Part shown: piece by piece, positions 1 through 5,931 of the stretch
Layout: every line of letters starts with the position of its first letter
How positions within the stretch are numbered: position 1 is the stretch's first letter
Assembly (NCBI GenBank): GCA_934101745.1
Contig: CAKOSD010000042.1
Location: 1 to 7,929, forward strand
Length of the DNA: 7,929 nt
Direction of reading: 5' to 3'
Source of the DNA: an uncultured Bacilli bacterium
GTDB taxonomy: Bacteria > Bacillota_I > Bacilli_A > RF39 > UBA660
Notes under the pieces: generated by a model
Seen by the model: only the letters and a program-made list of their open reading frames with translations
The model's database searches: none
Told to the model about the DNA's origin: nothing
Program-made: the position numbers and the translations under genes

Positions 1-1
1 G

Positions 2-157
2 AGTAAAAATGCTGTTGAACTTGATAATATGAATTCTTATGAACGACGTATTATCCACAATGCCCTAAAAGATGAAAAAGAAATATCAACTGTTTCTGTT
101 GGTGAAGAACCTAATCGTCATATTGTAATTAAGTTTATTGAAAAGAAGGAAGACTAG
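2..157 (+). CDS. jag: Jag/KhpB RNA-binding protein, C-terminal R3H domain (5' partial)
   Basis: Only the last 51 codons are in the window; the gene begins upstream. The visible part is the end of an R3H domain, a single-stranded nucleic-acid-binding fold. The R-x-x-x-H signature is R15 to H19 of the fragment (YERRIIHNAL), followed by a GEEPNRHIVI strand as in Jag proteins. Family knowledge: Jag (KhpB, SpoIIIJ-associated protein) pairs a KH domain with R3H, works with KhpA as an RNA chaperone and affects cell division and elongation. Its position just before mnmE matches the rnpA-yidC-jag-mnmE order of Bacillota, which supports the name as much as the short sequence does. The frame ends at a TAG inside a hairpin. 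The N-terminal Jag and KH domains cannot be checked here. Confidence 0.88.
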   Translation, partial: SKNAVELDNMNSYERRIIHNALKDEKEISTVSVGEEPNRHIVIKFIEKKED

Positions 158-169
158 TTCTTCTTTTTT
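141..169 (+). terminator. Probable Rho-independent terminator overlapping the jag stop codon
   Basis: Bases 141-150 pair with 158-167 to give a 10-bp stem with one G-U pair and a 7-base loop (151-157). The loop contains the last bases of jag including its TAG. A run of six T (164-169) forms the end of the 3' arm. The stem is AT-rich, so termination may be leaky and some jag transcripts may continue into mnmE. Confidence 0.45.
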
Positions 170-191
170 CATACTTTAAGTAAAATACCAT

Positions 192-286
192 TTAGAAAAA
201 TTATCTATCATTTAATCTTTATGTTATAATACAATTTATTCTAAATATTTAATATAAAATTAGAAAAAATTGTGATATCATTTAAG
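192..286 (+). repeat. Imperfect direct repeat in the jag-mnmE spacer
   Basis: A segment at 192-216 is repeated, with two extra bases and a few changes, at 260-286. Both copies start TTAGAAAAA and end ATCATTTAA. A shorter, weaker echo (AGAAAAAATTTAAG) lies at 292-305. The first copy spans the proposed -35 region and the second lies in the leader. In sequence this AT-rich the similarity may be chance or an old small duplication; no function is claimed. Confidence 0.35.
201..230 (+). promoter_or_regulatory. Extended -10 sigma-A-type promoter for mnmE
   Basis: A perfect TATAAT at 225-230 is preceded by TG at 222-223, giving the TGnTATAAT extended -10 element. The -35 is poor (TTATCT at 201-206, 18-base spacer), as is usual when an extended -10 is present. 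Transcription would start near 237, leaving a leader of about 80 nt before mnmE. It probably drives mnmE-mnmG-rsmG-noc. Confidence 0.65.
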
Positions 287-319
287 CAGTCAGAAAAAAT
301 TTAAGAAAGAGGGATATTT

Positions 320-1678
320 ATGGAAGATACAATTGTTGCTATATCAACAGCCCGTGGCATCGGTGCTATTTCAATTATAAGATTAAGCGGACAAAACGCC
401 TTAGATATTGTAAGTTCAATTTTTAAAGGCAAAAATCTAAAAACCGTAGCCAGTCATACCATTAACCATGGCTATATTGTAGATAAAAATGGAAGTATTA
501 TAGATGAGGTTTTAGTATCAGTCATGCTTGCACCTAAAACTTATACGATGGAAGATATAGTTGAAATTAATACACACGGGGGAATTGCCTCTACTAATAA
601 GGTTTTAGAATTGTGTCTTGTAAATGGGGCTCGTCTTGCCCAACCGGGGGAATTTACTAAAAGAGCCTTCTTAAATGGGCGTATTGATTTAACCGAAGCT
701 GAGGCTATCGAAGATGTTATCAACTCCTCAACCGATAAATCTTTAAGACTATCCATGAATCAATTAACCGGATCCTTAAAAAATCTAATTACCGAAATTA
801 GAAAAGATATCATGAGTTTAGTTGCTAATATTGAAGTAAATATTGACTATCCTGAATATGAAGATGCCGAAGATATTACTTTACAAAAGTTAAAAGAAAA
901 GTTGCTCCCTATTAAAAGTAAACTAGAAGAACTATTAAAAAACTCTAATGATGCTAAAATTATCAAAGATGGTATTAATATTTGTATGATTGGGCGCCCT
1001 AATGTCGGTAAATCTAGTCTTTTAAATGCTTTCTTGGAAGAAGATAAGGCTATCGTTACCGATATTGCTGGGACTACACGAGATATTGTCGAAGGCGAAA
1101 CTATCATTAATGGTATTAAAATAAATTTTTTAGATACTGCCGGTATCCGAAAAACCGCTAATGTTGTAGAAAAAATAGGTGTTGATAAAAGTAAAAAAAT
1201 CATTAACACTGCTGATTTAATAATCTTAGTTTTGAATAATAATGAAAAATTAACTCTTGATGATTTCGAACTATTAGAACTTGTTAAAGATAAAAATTAT
1301 ATTATTTTTATTAATAAAAATGACTTACCTTCTAAAATAGACTTAGAAATCTCTAAATATAACAATATTGTTTATGGTAATACTTTAACAACAACCGGTA
1401 TTAAAGAGTTAAAAGAAATGATAACTACCCTCTTTAATTTAGAAAAAATTAGTACTAATGATGCAACATATATTACCAATGCTCGTCATAAAGCCCTTAT
1501 TGAAATTGCTCTAAACTATTTAAATTCTGCTTTAGAAAATATCGCAAATGGTTATTCTGTTGATATGTTAGAAATCGATATTCGTGCTTGTTGGGATACT
1601 TTAGGTGAAATTATTGGGGCAACTTATAAAGATGAATTATTAGATGAATTATTTAGTAATTTTTGTTTAGGAAAGTAG
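320..1678 (+). CDS. mnmE: tRNA modification GTPase MnmE (TrmE)
   Basis: With MnmG, MnmE builds the carboxymethylaminomethyl (or aminomethyl) group on C5 of wobble uridine 34 of certain tRNAs, using GTP, potassium and a methylene-tetrahydrofolate carbon. It acts in the cytosol. The 452 residues match the usual length of about 450-460. The N-terminal folate-binding domain shows GIGAISIIRLSG (13-24), YTMEDIVEINTHGG (75-88) and the GEFTKRAFLNGR block (110-121). A helical domain is split by the G domain, whose motifs are all present: P-loop GRPNVGKS (225-232), GTTRD (251-255), DTAGIR (272-277) and NKND (332-335). The C-terminal C-x-G-K motif with the conserved Cys449 is intact. The ATG has a clear ribosome binding site (GAAAGAGGG, 305-313) six bases upstream. 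It is the first gene of a tightly packed run. No defect seen. Confidence 0.98.
   Translation: MEDTIVAISTARGIGAISIIRLSGQNALDIVSSIFKGKNLKTVASHTINHGYIVDKNGSIIDEVLVSVMLAPKTYTMEDIVEINTHGGIASTNKVLELCLVNGARLAQPGEFTKRAFLNGRIDLTEAEAIEDVINSSTDKSLRLSMNQLTGSLKNLITEIRKDIMSLVANIEVNIDYPEYEDAEDITLQKLKEKLLPIKSKLEELLKNSNDAKIIKDGINICMIGRPNVGKSSLLNAFLEEDKAIVTDIAGTTRDIVEGETIINGIKINFLDTAGIRKTANVVEKIGVDKSKKIINTADLIILVLNNNEKLTLDDFELLELVKDKNYIIFINKNDLPSKIDLEISKYNNIVYGNTLTTTGIKELKEMITTLFNLEKISTNDATYITNARHKALIEIALNYLNSALENIANGYSVDMLEIDIRACWDTLGEIIGATYKDELLDELFSNFCLGK
1669..1675 (+). promoter_or_regulatory. Ribosome binding site deciding the mnmG start
   Basis: AGGAAAG lies inside the last codons of mnmE. It is 6 bases from the ATG at 1679 counted from AGGA, but 15 bases from the alternative in-frame ATG at 1688. 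This favours 1679, the base directly after the mnmE TAG, and suggests translational coupling of the two partner subunits. Confidence 0.6.
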
Positions 1679-3559
1679 ATGAATTTTATGGAAAAAGAAT
1701 ATGAAATAATTGTTGTTGGTGGTGGTCATGCGGGTTGCGAGGCTTCTCATATAGCCGCTTTTAAAGGACATAAAACTGCTTTAATCACCATGAATCTAAA
1801 AAATATCGCTGATATGCCCTGCAATCCTTCCATTGGCGGAACGGCTAAAGGTATTATTGTTCGCGAAATAGATGCCTTAGGTGGCTTAATGGGCCGTGTG
1901 GCAGATCGAACTCACTTTCAAATTAAAATGTTAAATAGTGGCAAAGGACCTGCCGTTCGTAGTTTACGTGCGCAGGCCGATAAAGTAACCTATCCTAAAG
2001 AGATGTTAAGAGAACTAAAAAATACTCCTAATCTTGATATAATCGAAGGCATGGTAGAAGACTTAGTTATCGAAGATAATAAAATCAAAGGGGTTATTTT
2101 AGAAACTGGCGAAATCATTAAATGTCAAGCCTTGATATTAACGACCGGTACTTACTTAAGAGGTAGCATTTTATGCGGGGCCGAAAAACATAATGGTGGC
2201 CCTCATGGTGAAAGACGCAGTGAATATCTAAGTACCAATATGAAAAAATATGGATTTCAAATTCAAAGATTAAAGACCGGAACTCCACAAAGAATTAAAG
2301 CCTCATCAATTGATTTTTCTAAAATGCATCCTGAATGTGGTGATGATACATATTGGACCTTCTCTAATGATTACCCTGCAACCTATGATATAAATAAACA
2401 ACAAAAATGCTATCTTTTATATACTACCCTCGAAACCAAGAAAATAATTGAAGACAATTTAGACAAATCAAGTATGTACGGTGGTTATGTCGAAGGCGTT
2501 GGACCTAGATATTGTCCTTCTATTGAAGACAAAGTAGTTCGTTTTCACGATAAAGATCGTCATCAATTATTCTTAGAACCAGAATCTTTATATTATGATG
2601 ATTGGTATTTACAAGGTTTTTCTACTTCAATGCCTCATGATATTCAAGAACAAATGGTTCATTCCCTACCTGGTCTTGAGAATGCTGTAATTTCAAAATA
2701 TGCCTATGCCATCGAATATGATGCCATTAATCCTTTACAAATAAAACCTTCTTTAGAATCCAAAGTAATAGATGGGATTTTTACCGCTGGTCAGATAAAT
2801 GGTACTAGTGGTTATGAAGAAGCCGCTGGTCAAGGAATTGTGGCTGGTATTAATGCCGCTTTAAAATTAGAACAACAAGACCCTTTGATTTTAAAAAGAA
2901 ATGAGGCTTATATCGGCGTATTAATTGACGATTTAGTAACCAAAGGCACTAACGAACCTTATAGAATGCTTACTTCTCGTGCTGAATTTCGACTAATTTT
3001 AAGACATGATAACGCGGATTTGCGTCTTCGTCCTCTTGCTAATCAAGTAAATTCCATTACTAAAGAGCAATATTATAATTTTATCACTAAACAAAAAGAT
3101 ATCGAGGCTTTAACCACATTTTTAAAAAATACTAAATTAAAATTAAACGAAGAAGTAAAAACTATTTTTCTGGAAAATAATATTCCAGTACCTAATTATT
3201 CAATGAGTTTTTACGATTTATTAAAGCGTCCCGAAATAAACTTGGCATTTTTATCAAAATTAACTGATATAAATTATAACGACGCTGTTAAAGAACAAGT
3301 CGAAATTAGTACTAAATATGAAGGATATATCGCTAAAACTTATAAAGAAGTAGAAAAAATGCTAAAACTAGAAAGTAAAGAAATACCTAGTGATTTAGAT
3401 TATGATAAAGTTGTTAATTTGGCTAGTGAGGCTCGTCAAAAATTAAAGAAAGTAGCCCCTAAAACTATTGCTCAAGCAATGCGAATTAGTGGTGTTAATC
3501 CTGCTGATATTTCTATTTTATCCATTTATTTACGAAAGGAATATAATCGCCATGACTAA
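1679..3559 (+). CDS. mnmG: tRNA uridine-5-carboxymethylaminomethyl modification enzyme MnmG (GidA)
   Basis: MnmG is the FAD- and NADH-dependent partner of MnmE in modifying tRNA wobble U34. At 626 residues it is the normal long form, with the C-terminal tRNA/MnmE-binding helical domain, not the short folate-dependent TrmFO. The N-terminal Rossmann fold carries GGGHAG (14-19). The block around CNPSIGG (48-54), the signature MLNSGKGPAVRSLRAQADK (84-102) and GPRYCPSIEDK (275-285) are all present. Cys48 and Cys279 correspond to the two functional cysteines known in the E. coli enzyme (family knowledge). GQINGTSGYEEAAGQG lies at 371-386 and EPYRMLTSRAEFRL starts at 426. The C-terminal end has the typical SGVNPADISIL segment. 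The start abuts the mnmE stop codon with no gap; an ATG at residue 4 is possible but less well placed for the ribosome binding site. The last 8 bases overlap rsmG. Confidence 0.98.
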   Translation: MNFMEKEYEIIVVGGGHAGCEASHIAAFKGHKTALITMNLKNIADMPCNPSIGGTAKGIIVREIDALGGLMGRVADRTHFQIKMLNSGKGPAVRSLRAQADKVTYPKEMLRELKNTPNLDIIEGMVEDLVIEDNKIKGVILETGEIIKCQALILTTGTYLRGSILCGAEKHNGGPHGERRSEYLSTNMKKYGFQIQRLKTGTPQRIKASSIDFSKMHPECGDDTYWTFSNDYPATYDINKQQKCYLLYTTLETKKIIEDNLDKSSMYGGYVEGVGPRYCPSIEDKVVRFHDKDRHQLFLEPESLYYDDWYLQGFSTSMPHDIQEQMVHSLPGLENAVISKYAYAIEYDAINPLQIKPSLESKVIDGIFTAGQINGTSGYEEAAGQGIVAGINAALKLEQQDPLILKRNEAYIGVLIDDLVTKGTNEPYRMLTSRAEFRLILRHDNADLRLRPLANQVNSITKEQYYNFITKQKDIEALTTFLKNTKLKLNEEVKTIFLENNIPVPNYSMSFYDLLKRPEINLAFLSKLTDINYNDAVKEQVEISTKYEGYIAKTYKEVEKMLKLESKEIPSDLDYDKVVNLASEARQKLKKVAPKTIAQAMRISGVNPADISILSIYLRKEYNRHD

Positions 3560-4274
3560 AGATGACTTCTTATTAGAAGTAAATAAACTAGGAATTAGTT
3601 TAAATGATAATCAAATTGCAGATTTAGATAATTATGCTAAATTTTTATTAGAATATAATGAACATACCAATCTTACTGCCATCAAAACGATAACCGATGT
3701 CTATTTAAAACATTTCTACGATTCCCTAACTATTATAAAAAATGTTGATTTAAATAAAGTTACAACTTTATTAGATATTGGTACTGGGGCTGGTTTTCCC
3801 GGAATGATTTTAAAAATTTGTTATCCTAATTTAAAAATAACACTTCTAGATTCTAATAATAAAAAAATAGCCTTTTTAAAAGAATTATCTGAAAAACTAA
3901 ATATAAATGTGGAAATTATTTATGATAGAGCGGAAGTTTTTGTTCAAAATCGTCGAGAATATTATGATATTGTAACTTCCCGCGCTGTTGCTGATCTTAG
4001 TATTTTAAGTGAACTTGCTATTCCTTATCTTAAGGTTGGCGGTAATTTTATTGCCATGAAAGCAAATTATCAAGAAGAATTGAATGATGCCCAAAATATT
4101 TTACAAAAATTAGATTCTAAAGTAACTAAAATTACTGAATTTACTCTTCCTAAAACAGATATGAACCGTGTAATTATCACTATAAATAAAGAAAAAATAA
4201 CTAATAAAAAATATCCTCGTAGTTATAATACAATCAAGAAGGACGCACAAATTAAGTTGCAAAAACGCCAATAA
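3552..4274 (+). CDS. rsmG: 16S rRNA (guanine(527)-N7)-methyltransferase RsmG (GidB)
   Basis: RsmG transfers a methyl group from S-adenosylmethionine to N7 of G527 in the 530 loop of 16S rRNA; loss in other bacteria gives low-level streptomycin resistance (family knowledge). The reading frame stays open back to an ATG at 3468, but that would put 28 extra hydrophobic residues inside mnmG. The ATG at 3552 is preceded by AAAGGA (3535-3540, 11-base spacing) and gives 240 residues, the usual family length. Visible motifs are the NEHTNLTAI segment (36-44), SAM motif I DIGTGAGFPG (75-84) in a Rossmann fold, the acidic end of strand 2 (LLD, 88-90) and TSRAVADL (132-139). The C terminus has YPR (221-223) but then departs from the common GTPNKxPL-type ending, with a Lys/Gln-rich tail. 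The gene overlaps mnmG by 8 bases (ATGACTAA), indicating coupled translation. Confidence 0.96.
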   Translation: MTKDDFLLEVNKLGISLNDNQIADLDNYAKFLLEYNEHTNLTAIKTITDVYLKHFYDSLTIIKNVDLNKVTTLLDIGTGAGFPGMILKICYPNLKITLLDSNNKKIAFLKELSEKLNINVEIIYDRAEVFVQNRREYYDIVTSRAVADLSILSELAIPYLKVGGNFIAMKANYQEELNDAQNILQKLDSKVTKITEFTLPKTDMNRVIITINKEKITNKKYPRSYNTIKKDAQIKLQKRQ

Positions 4275-4304
4275 TAATGTATGATAAATATAGACTATAA
4301 TAGT

Positions 4305-4311
4305 AAAGGGG
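4305..4311 (+). promoter_or_regulatory. Ribosome binding site deciding the noc-like gene start
   Basis: AAAGGGG is the only purine-rich match before this gene. It lies downstream of the first in-frame ATG (4281) and 11 bases upstream of the ATG at 4323, so it supports the shorter protein. An ATG at 4329 is also possible but 17 bases away. Confidence 0.55.
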
Positions 4312-4322
4312 CCACAAAAAAT

Positions 4323-5738
4323 ATGAAAATGGAAGATAATGTTTTACAAGTAAGTGTTGATGATATTATACCTAATCGTTTCCAACCACGATTAGCCTTT
4401 GATGAGCAAGGTCTAAAAGAACTCTCTTCATCTATAAAAGAACATGGTATTATTCAGCCTCTTGTTTTAAGAAAATTAGGAAGTAAATATGAAATAATTG
4501 CTGGTGAAAGGCGTTACAAAGCCTCGATTATGGCTGGTCTTACTACAGTTCCTGCGGTAATTTCCAATATTGATGATAATTCCTCTGCCGAAATAGCCCT
4601 TGTTGAAAATATTCAAAGAAGAAATCTAACCCCAATTGAAGAAGCCCGCAGTTATAAAAATCTTTTGGATAAAGGTTATACTCAAGAACAATTAGCCCAA
4701 AAAATGGGAATATCCCAAAGTTCAGTTGCTAATAAATTGCGTCTTTTAAACTTAGATGAAAGTGTTCAACAAGCCTTACTTGAAGGTAAAATTAGTGAAA
4801 GACACGCTAGAAGTCTATTAGTTTTAAATGATGCTGAAAAAGAAAAAGAGTGGCTAAACCGAATAATTACTGAGCGTCTTACTGTTCGTCAATTAGACCA
4901 AGAGTTAAAAAAATTAAAAGAATCTGAAAATAAATCTGATATTCCTTTGGTAGATTTAAGTTTTAACGCTGAAGATATTAAAAATAACTCTTTTGATATT
5001 AATAAAAATTCAAATAAAATTTCAAAAACTGACGATATTTTAAAAGATTATAGCGAAAACCCAGATGATACCGAAAATAATGGCGGAAAAATTTTAGAGA
5101 AACCTAATGTCGAAATAATTGATACTTTATCGGAACCAATTTCTAATAACAGTGATATTTTGACTAATCCGTATGAAGTACCTAATAAAACCACGTTCTT
5201 CGAAACTTTAGAACCTCTAGCGCCCGAGGAACAAGCCAAACAAAATGTTGGTAACAAAGGTTATTTCTCTTTTAACTTTGATCAACCAGAAGAACCTACT
5301 CCGGTAAAGAAAGATTTAGAAGTTTTAAAACCCGAAGCTTCTCCAACTGATAATTCATCTCAAGAATTATTAAGTGAATCTCCTATTAACTCAAGTTATC
5401 CTAATTCTAATTCATCCGGTGATAGTTTTAATAATAATTTTGCCAGTGGTCTTAATCCTAACAACAAATTCTTTACACCTCTTAATAATAACCAAAATGT
5501 TAATAATCAAAGCTTATCTAGTAATTTAAATAAACCTGATGAAGAAGAATTGTTTGATCCTATGAGTCTTTTAGGTGATTTAACTAATGATACTCCTTCA
5601 AATAATACTGAAGATTTAGCAGTCGCTAAAAAAGATATCGAAGATGTTATTAATAATTTGAAATTACAAGGTTTTAAAGTAAATTATTCTTTTGAAAATA
5701 AAGAGAATGGTTGTAAAATAACTATTGATATTGACTAA
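4323..5738 (+). CDS. noc: ParB-family DNA-binding protein, Noc-like nucleoid occlusion factor with a long disordered linker
   Basis: Noc binds dispersed DNA sites and keeps the division ring off the nucleoid; ParB/Spo0J is its paralogue in chromosome partition. Both are CTP-dependent DNA clamps (family knowledge). From the ATG at 4323 the protein has 471 residues; an ATG at 4281 would add 14 but has no ribosome binding site. Residues 8-100 are the ParB N-terminal domain with IIPNRFQPR (15-23), the CTP-site motifs GERRYKA (61-67) and ENIQR (95-99). A helix-turn-helix follows at about 119-143, then ERHARSLL (159-166) and a helical segment to about 200. Residues 201-430 are a low-complexity acidic linker rich in Asn, Ser and Pro. 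Residues 433-471 resemble the C-terminal dimerisation domain. ANKLRLL, ERHAR and the place after rsmG point to Noc rather than Spo0J. B. subtilis Noc is about 283 residues and has an N-terminal amphipathic membrane helix; no such helix is seen here. ParB-family membership is certain; Noc assignment is likely. Confidence 0.9.
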   Translation: MKMEDNVLQVSVDDIIPNRFQPRLAFDEQGLKELSSSIKEHGIIQPLVLRKLGSKYEIIAGERRYKASIMAGLTTVPAVISNIDDNSSAEIALVENIQRRNLTPIEEARSYKNLLDKGYTQEQLAQKMGISQSSVANKLRLLNLDESVQQALLEGKISERHARSLLVLNDAEKEKEWLNRIITERLTVRQLDQELKKLKESENKSDIPLVDLSFNAEDIKNNSFDINKNSNKISKTDDILKDYSENPDDTENNGGKILEKPNVEIIDTLSEPISNNSDILTNPYEVPNKTTFFETLEPLAPEEQAKQNVGNKGYFSFNFDQPEEPTPVKKDLEVLKPEASPTDNSSQELLSESPINSSYPNSNSSGDSFNNNFASGLNPNNKFFTPLNNNQNVNNQSLSSNLNKPDEEELFDPMSLLGDLTNDTPSNNTEDLAVAKKDIEDVINNLKLQGFKVNYSFENKENGCKITIDID

Positions 5739-5799
5739 AGATTTAAAAATTACTAATAATCTTAACTTAAGAGCACAATCTTTATAAATTAATTAATAT

Positions 5800-5829
5800 A
5801 AGTGTAGTTTATACTATGCTTTTTATTTT
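5800..5829 (+). terminator. Rho-independent terminator after the noc-like gene
   Basis: Bases 5800-5808 pair with 5813-5821 around a 4-base loop (5809-5812); two pairs are G-U. A T-rich run follows (TTTTT, then ATTTT, to 5829). The G-U pairs would be A-C mismatches on the other strand, so the hairpin works only for + transcripts. It would end the mnmE-mnmG-rsmG-noc transcript about 60 bases past the stop. Confidence 0.55.
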
Positions 5830-5873
5830 GGCTGTTTTATCTCCCTAAATTAATTCTAATACGATGATTAATT

Positions 5874-5904
5874 AAAAAAACTTCACTTATAATTTAAAAG
5901 TGAA
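5874..5904 (-). terminator. Rho-independent terminator of the penicillin-binding protein gene
   Basis: Read on the - strand, a 7-bp stem (TTCACTT with AAGTGAA, + positions 5898-5904 and 5882-5888) and a 9-base loop are followed by one G and seven T (the A run at 5874-5880). It lies about 30 bases past the stop codon of the - strand gene. Confidence 0.65.
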
Positions 5905-5931
5905 ATCTAATAACAAATAAGTAATTATCAT

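Noticed and set aside
541..1209. Open frames on the - strand within mnmE (71 and 120 codons)
   Set aside because: They are shadows of the conserved mnmE frame, with no ribosome binding site or recognisable motif. The same holds for the - frame at 5048-5257 and the + frame at 6917-7108.
3468..3551. N-terminal extension of rsmG with a hydrophobic stretch that looks like a signal or membrane segment
   Set aside because: It lies within the mnmG coding sequence in another frame. RsmG is a cytosolic rRNA methyltransferase, and the ATG at 3552 has a ribosome binding site and gives the normal length.
4296..4301. Perfect TATAAT before the noc-like gene as a promoter
   Set aside because: There is no matching -35 or TG extension, and the start site would fall on the ribosome binding site at 4305-4311.
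5738..5763. AAGATT/AATCTT hairpin right after the noc-like stop codon
   Set aside because: It has only six AT-rich pairs, a 14-base loop and no T run; the hairpin at 5800-5821 is a better terminator.
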